Shown: one piece after another, positions 35,648-44,382 of the stretch | Layout: each line of letters starts with the position of its first letter | How positions within the stretch are numbered: the stretch's first letter is position 1 | Origin: Planctomycetota bacterium | GTDB taxonomy: Bacteria; Planctomycetota; GCA-2746535 | Direction of reading: 5' to 3' | Length of the DNA: 64,000 nucleotides | NCBI GenBank assembly: GCA_002746535.1 | Contig: NVWA01000021.1 | Location: forward strand, 16,655 to 80,654 | Notes under the pieces: model-generated | The model's database searches: none | Told to the model about the DNA's origin: nothing | The model's input: only the letters and a program-made list of their open reading frames with translations | Translations under genes and position numbers: made by a program

Positions 35648-35725
35648 GGAACAGGCAGGGTCATTATCTATACTAGGTCAAGACTAAGGCAAGGACAGGT
35701 TTAGTAAATTTAGTAGGTGGGGGTG
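35648..35725. repeat. possible degenerate relatives of the GGACAGG repeat
   Basis: GGAACAGGCAGGGTCA at about 35648 and AAGGACAGGTTTAGTAAATTT from 35691 (given as two overlapping parts: AAGGACAGG and TTTAGTAAATTT) recall the heads of the repeats around the M16 gene. The following structured part is not conserved, so this may be chance. Confidence 0.3.
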
Positions 35726-35767
35726 GTTAAAACGATATCTTAATTTATATATTTGAATTTTATTAAT

Positions 35768-36157
35768 CTACTGATTTTCGATACACATTAACTCAATTTC
35801 ATTATTGTCGGGATCATTTACAAAGAATGCTTTAAAATTACCTAGATTTCTAATGGCATCGTCAAACTCAACAGGGCCTCTTGTTTTTAAATGAGAGTGA
35901 TTTGATTGTATTTTTTGTATTAGTTTTTCATGTGTTATTTTTTCAAATGAAATAGCTATGTGACAAGGTCCACCGGCAGGATGATCTGTTTTAGAGTGTT
36001 TTTCTATAAAGCCAATGTAACTAGCCCCGCAATCGAGGATTAAAATTTTGTCATCCCACGAGGAATAAAAAATATTCATCTCTAAAACATCTTTGAAAAA
36101 CTTAAAAGTATTATCCAAATTGTTAGATTTAATAAATACGTGATTTAAACCAACCAT
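35768..36157 (-). CDS. VOC-family protein
   Basis: 129 residues. Begins LNHVFIKSNNLDNTFKFF with the conserved N-terminal His of the first VOC module. The middle carries GGPCHIAISFEKITHEKL, giving the His of the second module, and the end NDPDNNEIELMCIE carries the Glu. These three positions match a metal-binding VOC enzyme (dioxygenase, lyase or resistance protein). The substrate is unknown. Confidence 0.88.
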   Translation of the reverse strand: MVGLNHVFIKSNNLDNTFKFFKDVLEMNIFYSSWDDKILILDCGASYIGFIEKHSKTDHPAGGPCHIAISFEKITHEKLIQKIQSNHSHLKTRGPVEFDDAIRNLGNFKAFFVNDPDNNEIELMCIENQ

Positions 36158-36300
36158 TATTTTGCCTTATTGAATAGTGAATAATTTTTATGCTCTTAAT
36201 ATATTCAAAAGAAACCTTTAAGTGGGACAAATATTTAGAATAATTATTGAAATAGTCATAAAATTTCTAAATATATAGAGTCAATTTGATATTTGGCTTG

Positions 36301-36519
36301 AGCTGGTGTTTATCTTAGATTTTATTTTATGGCGCCAGCCTCTGGGAGCGAGAGACTCTGGCTCTTGTATAACTCGAAGAGTTGTTTTTTAGAAATATTT
36401 TCTGATTAGGTTTTGTTATTGAGTTTTATGGTATTTGCTGTGAGAAATTTTACAAGAGCCGGCGGCTCTCGCTCCCAGAGGCTGGTGCCATAAAATAAAA
36501 TCTAAGATAAACACCAGCT
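36301..36519. repeat. 219 bp nested palindrome (REP/MITE-like element)
   Basis: The left arm 36301-36369 is nearly the exact reverse complement of the right arm 36451-36519 (69 bp each). Differences are confined to one base near the middle and a short block near the inner end. The 81 bp centre is AT-rich and non-coding. Each arm has its own smaller hairpin: GCTGGTG with CACCAGC, and in the right arm GAGCC-GGCGG-CTC-type pairs near the inner end. Both arms contain TGGGAGCG, the head of the element that splits dnaE at 50181. Confidence 0.85.
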
Positions 36520-36628
36520 TTTGTCGATCATTTATTTCCTTTATTTATGAATCATAATCCAGGATTATTTTTATGCTATCTTAGGTGTTAAACTTTTTTG
36601 GACAAGCTGTCCAAAGACCCAGATATTT

Positions 36629-36769
36629 TTAAAGATTATATTTTTTAATGATCTCTTGGATTCTTTTCCAAGTGTTGCCTGAAACTTCTGATTCATCTAA
36701 TGTTCCATCATCGGCAAAACATCTGATTGATGAATATGCAATTTCTAAATGACTTGTTTTGGGATCCAT
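36629..36769 (-). CDS. 46-residue cytoplasmic protein of unknown function
   Basis: ATG 36769 is preceded by AAAAGGAGTTAACT, a near-perfect Shine-Dalgarno site, and a 46-codon frame runs to TAA. The peptide starts MDPKTSHLEIAYSSIRCFA and continues with DDGTLDESEVSGNTWKRIQ, then a basic helix. DDGTLDESE recalls the DG-x-(I/L)-D-x-x-E turn of TerB-like or EF-hand-like helical proteins. I call it on the strong ribosome site and protein-like composition. It lies 53 bp after a small zinc-ribbon membrane protein gene on the same strand. Confidence 0.65.
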   Translation of the reverse strand: MDPKTSHLEIAYSSIRCFADDGTLDESEVSGNTWKRIQEIIKKYNL

Positions 36770-36821
36770 AGTTAACTCCTTTTAATTAATATTTTTTTTA
36801 ACTTATGCTATTAGTATAATA

Positions 36822-37088
36822 TTATATTTTCTTATTTAATTTAATTACTTCTCCGCATTTATGACAAACACCATCATGGTAACAGCCTAAATATTTTTTG
36901 CATTCGGGACATTTGTTGAAAATGATATTAAAAATAAGTAAACCAATTACGGCATCAGCAATTAGGAAGCTACCAATGGATAAGAATCGAATATTGTCTG
37001 TCGATATATCATAAGATATAAATACGGCACCGATGGTTAATGAGATAAGTAATAAATTTTGAATTAATTTATAAGAATTTAAAGTCAT
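36822..37088 (-). CDS. small membrane protein with C-terminal zinc ribbon
   Basis: 88 residues. Two hydrophobic helices (about 8-26 and 34-55) are followed by CPECKKYLGCYHDGVCHKCG, a compact four-Cys zinc ribbon with an additional Cys and His, then a basic tail. AAGGAAAAGG precedes the ATG. The 46-residue gene follows at 53 bp on the same strand and may be co-transcribed. Function unknown. Confidence 0.75.
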   Translation of the reverse strand: MTLNSYKLIQNLLLISLTIGAVFISYDISTDNIRFLSIGSFLIADAVIGLLIFNIIFNKCPECKKYLGCYHDGVCHKCGEVIKLNKKI

Positions 37089-37224
37089 TGCCTTTTCCTT
37101 TCGATTGAATTAATGTTATTTTATCGAATGTTTTCAATGTGCCTTTTATATTAATTACAAATATTTATAATCACTCCTAATAAACACGAGTTCTTATATA
37201 TAAATATTTCAATTATAGAAGTTA

Positions 37225-38373
37225 TTACAAAGTAATTGCAAAATAGACTATTGCGCTGAAGAACATTGCGACAGGTAGTGTAATCAACCAAGATAAAAGA
37301 ATAGATTTGACCACTTTGTTGTCTGATTTTTTACTAACAATGCCAATACCAAAAATAGAGCCAACCGACACATGGGTTGTCGATACAGGTACACCGAATT
37401 TACTAGCAATAATTACCAAGAAGGCTGTTACTAAATTCGCTGAAAAACCTTGACCAGGGTTTAACTCCGTAATTTTATGACTCATTGTCTCTGCAACTTT
37501 TCGTGCGTTTAATATACCGCCGATACCCATACCTAGCGCAATAATAATTAATCCGTAATTAATACTTATTTCTTTTGATGCTAAGACGATGACTAATAAT
37601 CCTGCTATTTTTGGCGTATCATTTAAACCTCTCGCAAATGAAACGGCAGCTCCACTAAAAATATGCGCTAAGTCTAAAGATTTTTGTGCAGATATTCCTA
37701 ATACTCCACCCGTATATACATCAAGGCATTCACTTTTATCGGCTATTAAAATTGTAGTGTTTGTTAATCCCATACTATTTGAATTTAGGATTAGATTTCC
37801 TTCAGGCGTGTTTTTCAATGTGGAAATGGGAACTAATTGTCTTTGTTCTCCTATACATAAACAACTTTCTTTAGTAAGATTCATAGCTTTTCTTAATCGA
37901 GTAAAAAAAGAATAAATAGCTGCGCCCAATACAAATGCAATTAAAGGACTTGCTAATAAAGGAATAAAAAAAGCATTGCCTAGCTTTAAAAAATTCACAT
38001 CCAAGCCAACGGCCATAACACCTGCACCTAGTAGTCCTCCCACCAAGCTGTGAGTGGTAGAAATTGGAAATGCTAAAATGGTGGCAAGTAAAACAGTACA
38101 GCCAGCACCAAAACCAACGGCTATTAAAAAGCTTGTAGAGTCTGCTATTTCGAGAGGCACTAAGCCTTTACCTGAAAAACTAGCAATTAAACCTTTTGCT
38201 AGAAAGATGGCACAAAGAGAACCCATAAGTGTCGTTATTGTTGCGATAGTTATGGCCGATTTATAATTGAGTACACCAGAACCATAAAGAGTTGCTACCC
38301 CTTTAAAATTATCATTGGCCCCATTTGAATAAGCTAAAAATATTGTTACTAAAAGAAGTATTGCTATAAGCAT
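37225..38373 (-). CDS. PiT-family inorganic phosphate transporter
   Basis: 382 residues. The PiT signature occurs twice: AYSNGANDNFKGVATLYG at the start and ARGLNDTPKIAGLLVI in the second half, each in a repeat of about five helices. A cytoplasmic loop of roughly 80 residues separates the halves. Also typical are FPISTTHSLVGGLLGAG and GVPVSTTHVSVGSIFG. It moves phosphate with protons or sodium as a low-affinity system. ATG 38373 is preferred over the in-frame TTG 38385 because of GGAT at fitting distance. Confidence 0.93.
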   Translation of the reverse strand: MLIAILLLVTIFLAYSNGANDNFKGVATLYGSGVLNYKSAITIATITTLMGSLCAIFLAKGLIASFSGKGLVPLEIADSTSFLIAVGFGAGCTVLLATILAFPISTTHSLVGGLLGAGVMAVGLDVNFLKLGNAFFIPLLASPLIAFVLGAAIYSFFTRLRKAMNLTKESCLCIGEQRQLVPISTLKNTPEGNLILNSNSMGLTNTTILIADKSECLDVYTGGVLGISAQKSLDLAHIFSGAAVSFARGLNDTPKIAGLLVIVLASKEISINYGLIIIALGMGIGGILNARKVAETMSHKITELNPGQGFSANLVTAFLVIIASKFGVPVSTTHVSVGSIFGIGIVSKKSDNKVVKSILLSWLITLPVAMFFSAIVYFAITL

Positions 38374-38608
38374 TTGTATATCCAAAAGTGAATATATGAT
38401 TTATCTATTTGAGAAAACTTTGATTCTTATGTAATCGAATAATATTCAAATTACTTACATTAAAAATGAATAAATTTTAATTCTCATATGCTTTTTTTAA
38501 ATTAGTTAACATATTCAACAATATTGATTAAATTAATGATTTAGCGTAATGATCTGACTATAATTCAGACAGATTAATAGAGTCGGTTTTTAATATTTAA
38601 GGTTGATT

Positions 38609-39406
38609 ATGGTAAAGAATACTATTCTGGTTATTTTTGGTATTGGACTTGTTATTGTTTTGATATTCCAACTTAATGGAGCAGATAAAACATATCCTTT
38701 GTTAAGCAAAAAGAACTCGATCTCATTAAAACAATGGAATATAAAATTTGATGGTTTAATTAAATCTGTTGTCAAAAAAAAGAGTCATCCGGTATACAAA
38801 ACTAATTTGGTAGATTATAAATCTTTAGTGAAGAATAAAGTCTTTATCGAGCTAGGAAGTTTATTAAATTCTATTGGTAGCGAAAACGCCAGTGAAAAAG
38901 AGAGATTAGCAGCTTGGCTTAACATATATAATTACTTAGCCATGAAAAAAGTAGTTGATAATATTGGAATAAAAAAACTTTCTGATTTAAATAAAGGGTT
39001 GTCAAGAGTTTGGACACAAGATGCAGGTATTGTTAATGGGACTACTGTTTCACTCGATACTGTAGAGCATAAAATTATTAGAGCTAGGTTTAAAGAGCCA
39101 AGAGTTCATTTTGCCCTTGTATGTGCTGCTTTGAGTTGCCCGGATCTAAGGTTAGAAGCTTTCACTGGTGAAAAATTAGAAGAACAATTAAAAGATCAAT
39201 TGACGGTTTTTATGAAAAATTCAAAAAAGGGTTTGAAGATCGACCGAGCCAATAAAGTAATTTATCTAACAAAAATTATGAAATGGTTTTCTGGTGACTT
39301 TGGTGATGTAAAAAAATGGTTACTAAAGAAGGGGATAATAACTAAAGAAGAATCCAACTTTAAAATTAAGTATTTGGATTATGATTGGAAATTGAATTCT
39401 TTGTGA
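38609..39406 (+). CDS. DUF547 secreted protein
   Basis: 265 residues with an N-terminal signal or anchor (TILVIFGIGLVIVLIFQL). The DUF547 core is clear: LAAWLNIYNYLAMK, LDTVEHKIIRARFKEPRVHFALVCAALSCPDL, and RANKVIYLTKIMKWFSGDF. DUF547 is a papain-like/transglutaminase-fold family whose Cys and His (here in HFALVCAALSCP) may be catalytic; no reaction has been assigned. AAGG lies before ATG 38609. It ends one base before the end of the opposing TPR gene. Confidence 0.93.
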   Translation: MVKNTILVIFGIGLVIVLIFQLNGADKTYPLLSKKNSISLKQWNIKFDGLIKSVVKKKSHPVYKTNLVDYKSLVKNKVFIELGSLLNSIGSENASEKERLAAWLNIYNYLAMKKVVDNIGIKKLSDLNKGLSRVWTQDAGIVNGTTVSLDTVEHKIIRARFKEPRVHFALVCAALSCPDLRLEAFTGEKLEEQLKDQLTVFMKNSKKGLKIDRANKVIYLTKIMKWFSGDFGDVKKWLLKKGIITKEESNFKIKYLDYDWKLNSL

Positions 39407-39407
39407 A

Positions 39408-40526
39408 TTATTTGTTCCAAGAAATACCTTTTCGTAAGTTCCAATATATTTTCGCAGGTAATACTAATAATAGAATCACAAAAATTAAAGATACATATTC
39501 AATTGGCTTCCAATCATATGTCCCTTTGAAATAGGCAATGTCCAAATAGATGGGACGTTCAGGAAACATATTGTTTTTTGTTAAATGACTAAAAGATACT
39601 GAATTTCCATTTTGGAGTTGGGTAGTTTCGAAATTATGAAAGGTAAGCAACCAGTCTTTTACTTTCATAAGGTCATGATGAAATTGATTTTTATAATACC
39701 TGTCGAATATATGTCCTGAGGCTAAGTTTATTGACCACAATTCAAAAAGGCTCTCACTTCTCATGTAGAAGAAATTTCTATCTGATTTACCATTTGAATT
39801 CTTAATTAGATCTTGATATCTAAGATAGGATCTTAACGCTAATTGATATTTTTTTTCATATAATAATATATCGCCGAGAACAATATAGGCATCAGCAAAT
39901 TGATGATCATTTTTAATGAGACTGATTACATATTCTTTATTTGCGGCTTCAGCTGTTTTTTGATAACCATCTTCATATTTTATTCCAAGAAAATTTGAAC
40001 TTCCGTCATTTGATTTTAAATATTGAATCATTTTAAGGTAATAATCACCGAGACCCATGTGTCCTTGAGGTTTTATCTTTAATGCTTTTTTAATATATTT
40101 TTCAGCATTTTCAAAGTCACCGAATTTTTTATACATAACACCCATGTTGGATGCTGTTTTGTAACGATTCGGATGATATTTTTCATTTGTTTCAAATAAT
40201 TTTATCGAATCATGATAATTAAATGGTTGTGCGAGCTTTTCAACTTTTGACATAAATGATGAGCGTTTAAAATAGGCGACAGCTAGGTCGTTTATAGCAT
40301 CAAAGCTTTTTGGATTTTTTTCTAATATGGAATTGTTTCTAATAACTTCTTGATCATAAAAGGCCTCGCCATGATGCATAAACGAGCCCATGATAATATG
40401 AACCAATTCACCCGTGATGGCTTTTTCATCAGCTCTAGAATAAGTGGTATTTACGCAGGCGAGTAGGCCAATGATAATTAAAAACCCAGCGGAATATTTC
40501 AGTTGATTACTGTATGAAGGTTTCAT
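39408..40526 (-). CDS. TPR-repeat envelope protein
   Basis: 372 residues. A signal peptide (LKYSAGFLIIIGLLACVNTT) is followed by tetratricopeptide-like repeats around residues 55-240, the clearest being FGDFENAEKYIKKALKIKP and YEKKYQLALRSYLRY. A single C-terminal helix (YVSLIFVILLLVLPAKIYW) with a short basic tail would leave the TPR domain outside the cytoplasm. AGGAG precedes ATG 40526. It is probably a scaffold; the partner is unknown. Confidence 0.85.
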   Translation of the reverse strand: MKPSYSNQLKYSAGFLIIIGLLACVNTTYSRADEKAITGELVHIIMGSFMHHGEAFYDQEVIRNNSILEKNPKSFDAINDLAVAYFKRSSFMSKVEKLAQPFNYHDSIKLFETNEKYHPNRYKTASNMGVMYKKFGDFENAEKYIKKALKIKPQGHMGLGDYYLKMIQYLKSNDGSSNFLGIKYEDGYQKTAEAANKEYVISLIKNDHQFADAYIVLGDILLYEKKYQLALRSYLRYQDLIKNSNGKSDRNFFYMRSESLFELWSINLASGHIFDRYYKNQFHHDLMKVKDWLLTFHNFETTQLQNGNSVSFSHLTKNNMFPERPIYLDIAYFKGTYDWKPIEYVSLIFVILLLVLPAKIYWNLRKGISWNK

Positions 40527-40660
40527 TTACAGTCTCCTGATAAAAATAGGATTATTTAATCATTTTAATTTTATGTCATTTTAAATCAATTATTTGCAAA
40601 GTAACGTTTAATTGTGGAGGTAACTTAGGCTAAACTTTTTAAATAAAACCAGTTGGTTTT

Positions 40661-40694
40661 TTGAAACAGGGGTGTTTATAGCCTATACTATAGG
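40661..40694 (+). promoter_or_regulatory. candidate sigma70 promoter with palindrome over the -10 box
   Basis: TTGAAA at 40661-40666 and TATACT at 40685-40690, 18 bp apart, precede the receiver-like gene. CCTATA-C-TATAGG at 40682-40694 is a perfect 13 bp palindrome that covers the -10 box and would suit a repressor. AAGGAA follows before ATG 40725. Confidence 0.4.
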
Positions 40695-40724
40695 ATGAAT
40701 AGTTGATTTGATTAAGGAAATATC

Positions 40725-41555
40725 ATGAAGTTTAAAATTCTTATTGTTGATAGTGATGAAAATTCGGTAAATAAATTCTGTGAAATATTTTCAGATATGG
40801 ATTATTCAATTGAATCATGTCATGAATTAAAATTTGCAATGGATAAGGTTGGGAGTAATGATTATTCCGTAATTCTCTCTGAAATACAATTACTAGATGG
40901 TGGCGGAATAGAATTATTTTCTGACCCAATCGTAATTAATCATCCGGCAATCAAATTAATTTATTCTGAAAGCTTTGATACAGAGAGTGTCTTGAAATTA
41001 ATTAATAAATGTCACGTTTGGAATTTTATCAATAAATCATTTTCTGACATTGAAGTTAAAGAGGTGGTGGTAGAAGCCATTAAAACATTTGAAAAAAATA
41101 TAGACGATAAGAATAATTATGAAAATATGAAACAAGAAAATCAAGATCATAAAAAAGAAATCTCGTCCCTTAAGAATATATTTGAAGAAACTGTTGTCGT
41201 TATTGATGATAGAACAAAGTTATTAAAACTATTAGCTACTAATGATGATCAGGAATTTATATTAGAACAAACATTTGATTTCATAAAAGATATCTGTGGT
41301 GATTATAATTACAAAATTGTGAAAGAATTAAGTTCTGAGCCTATGTACTATCCCTTATATAACGATGGTATTTATCTAGGGTATGTTGTTTATGATCAGG
41401 TTAGCGCATTAGTTAGTGAGAAGATTGTTGATACGATTCGGATTTTTGCACCTGTTATTGAAGTATGTTTACACTTATTAGACGCTAAGAAAAACACGAA
41501 TTTAATAGTTGAAGAATTAGGTTATTTATTAGAAGATGAAGATTTCAATGACTGA
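40725..41555 (+). CDS. receiver-like protein with Glu at the phosphoacceptor site
   Basis: 276 residues. Residues 1-120 fold like a response-regulator receiver: acidic pair D9/D11 (ILIVDSDEN), a strand ending VILSEIQLLDGG where E53 occupies the phospho-Asp place, S81 (LIYSES), and K104 (FINKSF). A coiled-coil segment follows (about 115-160), then a C-terminal domain near 165-265 that I do not recognise. There is no DNA-binding or enzymatic output module. Glu at this site often mimics the phosphorylated state. It overlaps the FapA-like gene by 8-20 bases, so both are made together. Confidence 0.8.
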   Translation: MKFKILIVDSDENSVNKFCEIFSDMDYSIESCHELKFAMDKVGSNDYSVILSEIQLLDGGGIELFSDPIVINHPAIKLIYSESFDTESVLKLINKCHVWNFINKSFSDIEVKEVVVEAIKTFEKNIDDKNNYENMKQENQDHKKEISSLKNIFEETVVVIDDRTKLLKLLATNDDQEFILEQTFDFIKDICGDYNYKIVKELSSEPMYYPLYNDGIYLGYVVYDQVSALVSEKIVDTIRIFAPVIEVCLHLLDAKKNTNLIVEELGYLLEDEDFND

Positions 41556-43506
41556 TTCAAATCAAATAATTATAGCTTCTTTAAAAAATGATACCGTGGC
41601 AGTATTGAAAAATTTGCCGGTAATGTTGAAAGAAGGTTTTTCTCCTGGTGAAGAAGAGATTAAACTTTGTCTTGAAAAAGAAGGTATTACTCATCACGTT
41701 AATTGGAAGGCTATTATGCAAGCCATAGCCCATGTTAAAAATACCGGCGAACCTATTCAAGATGTTATTATAGGTAGGGCCGAGCCGAGCCCTTTAACTA
41801 TTTTTCATTGTGGTCCAAACGTAGAGCTTATTGGTGAAAAATTTAATGCGTTTAAGTTAAACTGGAGAAAGCTTGAACTAATTCTTAATGATCAAGAGAA
41901 ATCAAGTGATCAATTGAAAGCAGATTTTTATCTTAAAGATGAAATAATTTTTGAAGTTGGTTTCCCTAAATTAATTAATTTGAAAGGAAAGGTGTTTTTA
42001 GATCGTCATAATACTTCTCCCCTTGAATTTAATGACTCTATCAATGTCGAGATAGCTGAAGATAAAATTTATTATAAAGCAAATGAAAATGGATATCTGA
42101 TTATTGATGAAAATAAAAAATTTGGAATTCTTGATCCAGTTTTTTATGGCATTTATCAATCTCATGTATCCATGAAATACTACTCTATAAGAAGTGGAAT
42201 TGAAAAATATCAGCAGATTCTTGATGCTGAAATTAATAAATATGATGTTGAACAAGCCCCAGTACTAGAAAATTGTACAAGTACGAGTTTGTTTACTTTT
42301 TTACTTAAAAAGGGTATTAGTCCTGTTAAAGGTATTGATGCAATGGTTGATTGGAAATTTACACTTGATGACGTAAATGATCAAAAAGATGAGAAGGTAA
42401 TCGACTATAAAGAATTAAATCCATATAAAAAAATTGAAGCTGGTACCCTAATTGCCGTTAAATCTAAATTTGTTCTAGGAAGAGAAGGTGAGGATATCAA
42501 TGGTGAAAAGATAAAAGTAAAATTAGGAACCGATATCAAAATAAAAACTGATAAGAATATTACCTCTCAAGAGAAAGACGGTAAGATCTATTATAAGGCC
42601 GGTATAGGTGGGATTTACTTTCGATGTCATAATAGCATTTCAATTGAAAATGCCTTAGTAGTGCGGGGGGATGTTGATTTAAATTCAGGGAATATTTCCC
42701 AAAAAGGATCTGTTATCATTGAAGGTGATGTTAAATCTGGTTTTTCGGTTAAGTGTGAAAATAATCTAGTTATCCGTGGTTCCATTGAAAACGGTGGAAA
42801 TGTTTCATGCAGCGGAGATGTCATTGTCATGCGAGGTGTTGTTGGTGAAAATACTATTTTAAATGTCAGAGGATCTTGTCAACTGGGTTTTGTAGCAGAT
42901 GCCGAAGTGATTTGTGTTGGGAAATTAGAAATAGAAAAGTATGCCTATAATGCTAGGCTGTATTGTCGTGATCTTATTGAAATACATGGTGTATCTGTGA
43001 AGAATGGTAAAAGCGCTTTAATAGGTGGCGAGATAAATTCTTTGGGTCAAATTAATGTACATAGTGTCGGTTCACTACAAGGTATCACCAACATTGAATT
43101 AGGATATGATTTGATTGTTAAACGCAAAATCGCTAAATTAAAAAGTGTCTTGCCGAGTTTTTCAAAAATATTAGCAGAATTAAATAAAAAAGTGTTGTTT
43201 ATTTCCGGCCCAGATAAGAATAAAATTTTAGATGCAATGTCACCTGAGGAAAAAGCAGAATTGATGAAAGATATAAAATCTATTAAGGATTCGAAAGAAC
43301 AAAGAGAAAAAATTGAAGAAACAATTACAAAACTGGGAGAGTTACTCAAGATTGATGATATAAGTTTAGCTAAATTAACGGTTAAAATCGGCTTATTGCC
43401 TGATGTCCAAGTAACCATTAAAGATACAAGTAAACTTTTTACTGAAGAGATTAAAGGGGCATTTAAAATTACTATGGAAGATTTTGAGTTAGTGATTAAG
43501 CGCTAA
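41536..43506 (+). CDS. FapA/DUF342-family protein
   Basis: 656 residues. The centre (about 280-530) is the right-handed beta-helix of the DUF342 (FapA) family: GTLIAVKSKFVLGREGEDINGEKI leads, in two parts, into VVRGDVDLNSGNISQKGSV and SCSGDVIVMRGVVGE. A coiled-coil C-terminus (residues 530-620) follows, as in family members. The family is annotated as flagellar assembly protein A, but most members have no shown role. There are no flagellar genes here. Two ATG codons at 41536 and 41548 are possible; both overlap the preceding gene. Confidence 0.85.
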   Translation: MKISMTDSNQIIIASLKNDTVAVLKNLPVMLKEGFSPGEEEIKLCLEKEGITHHVNWKAIMQAIAHVKNTGEPIQDVIIGRAEPSPLTIFHCGPNVELIGEKFNAFKLNWRKLELILNDQEKSSDQLKADFYLKDEIIFEVGFPKLINLKGKVFLDRHNTSPLEFNDSINVEIAEDKIYYKANENGYLIIDENKKFGILDPVFYGIYQSHVSMKYYSIRSGIEKYQQILDAEINKYDVEQAPVLENCTSTSLFTFLLKKGISPVKGIDAMVDWKFTLDDVNDQKDEKVIDYKELNPYKKIEAGTLIAVKSKFVLGREGEDINGEKIKVKLGTDIKIKTDKNITSQEKDGKIYYKAGIGGIYFRCHNSISIENALVVRGDVDLNSGNISQKGSVIIEGDVKSGFSVKCENNLVIRGSIENGGNVSCSGDVIVMRGVVGENTILNVRGSCQLGFVADAEVICVGKLEIEKYAYNARLYCRDLIEIHGVSVKNGKSALIGGEINSLGQINVHSVGSLQGITNIELGYDLIVKRKIAKLKSVLPSFSKILAELNKKVLFISGPDKNKILDAMSPEEKAELMKDIKSIKDSKEQREKIEETITKLGELLKIDDISLAKLTVKIGLLPDVQVTIKDTSKLFTEEIKGAFKITMEDFELVIKR

Positions 43507-43519
43507 GTTCTTGTGTAAT

Positions 43520-44287
43520 TTAATTATGATAATTCGTTGGTGATTTACCATATTTATTTTTAAATACTCTTGAAAAGTGCAATGGGTCAGAATATCCTAA
43601 TCTCATGGCAATTTCATTTATTTTTAATATTTTATTTTCGAGCAATCTGAGAGCTAAGTTCATCTTTAAGCTTTCATGATATTTTATAATTCCCATACCA
43701 AAAAAACTATTTGAATGTCGACTTAGTTGCCTAGTAGATAAATGAAAATCATTTGCCATTTGATCTAATGATAATTTTCTGTCTAGTCTTTCTTGTAAAT
43801 ATACATCAAGCTTTTCTTCTGTAATTTTCTTTTGTTGATTCTCGGGATTATCGTCTAAAAGGTTAGTTAATATTGTTGAGAGTTTTGACTCAAGTATCCC
43901 CATTTGTTGAGGGAGTTCTTTTCTTATAATGTAATTTGAACTTTTAAAATTTAATTCTATTGAAGATATATCATTACATTGAATGAATTGATTTTTATAT
44001 TTTTCGATAATGTTTTTTGTAAGGTATCTAGCATATTTACCACTGTATCTCATATAATATCGTTTATAGGGTTCATGCTTGTCACATACTAATATTCCTG
44101 AATCTTCGGGTAAGAAAAAGGCGATACAGGGTTGTATTATATTTTCTCGAAAGGCGTTATTTTTGTAATAGCCCTTTCCTTCTGTAAACAAGTTGATCAT
44201 GATATCATTTTGTTTAGTGCCGGCGGTTATATCGAGTGGTTTATTTTGTACGTATCCGATTGAACGTACTTGAAATGGGGGCTCCAT
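43520..44287 (-). CDS. AraC-family transcriptional regulator
   Basis: 255 residues. The N-terminal 150 residues form a cupin-like sensing domain. The C-terminal 95 residues carry the two AraC helix-turn-helix motifs: LSLDQMANDFHLSTRQLSRH and INEIAMRLGYSDPLHFSRVF followed by KNKYGKSPTNY. It diverges from the acetyltransferase fusion gene across 95 bp, a classic regulator-target layout. It converges with the FapA-like gene at 13 bp. Confidence 0.92.
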   Translation of the reverse strand: MEPPFQVRSIGYVQNKPLDITAGTKQNDIMINLFTEGKGYYKNNAFRENIIQPCIAFFLPEDSGILVCDKHEPYKRYYMRYSGKYARYLTKNIIEKYKNQFIQCNDISSIELNFKSSNYIIRKELPQQMGILESKLSTILTNLLDDNPENQQKKITEEKLDVYLQERLDRKLSLDQMANDFHLSTRQLSRHSNSFFGMGIIKYHESLKMNLALRLLENKILKINEIAMRLGYSDPLHFSRVFKNKYGKSPTNYHN

Positions 44288-44382
44288 ATGTCTTAAATGT
44301 CCATATATAATGACTTATATATCTATTTTATAACATAAAATGTCTGTATTGTTATATAAAACTTTAAATTGAGGTTAAAAAT

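Noticed and set aside
36598-36614. TTGGACA-AGC-TGTCCAA palindrome
   Set aside because: Perfect but short and isolated. It lies after the 46-residue gene without a U run on the coding strand.
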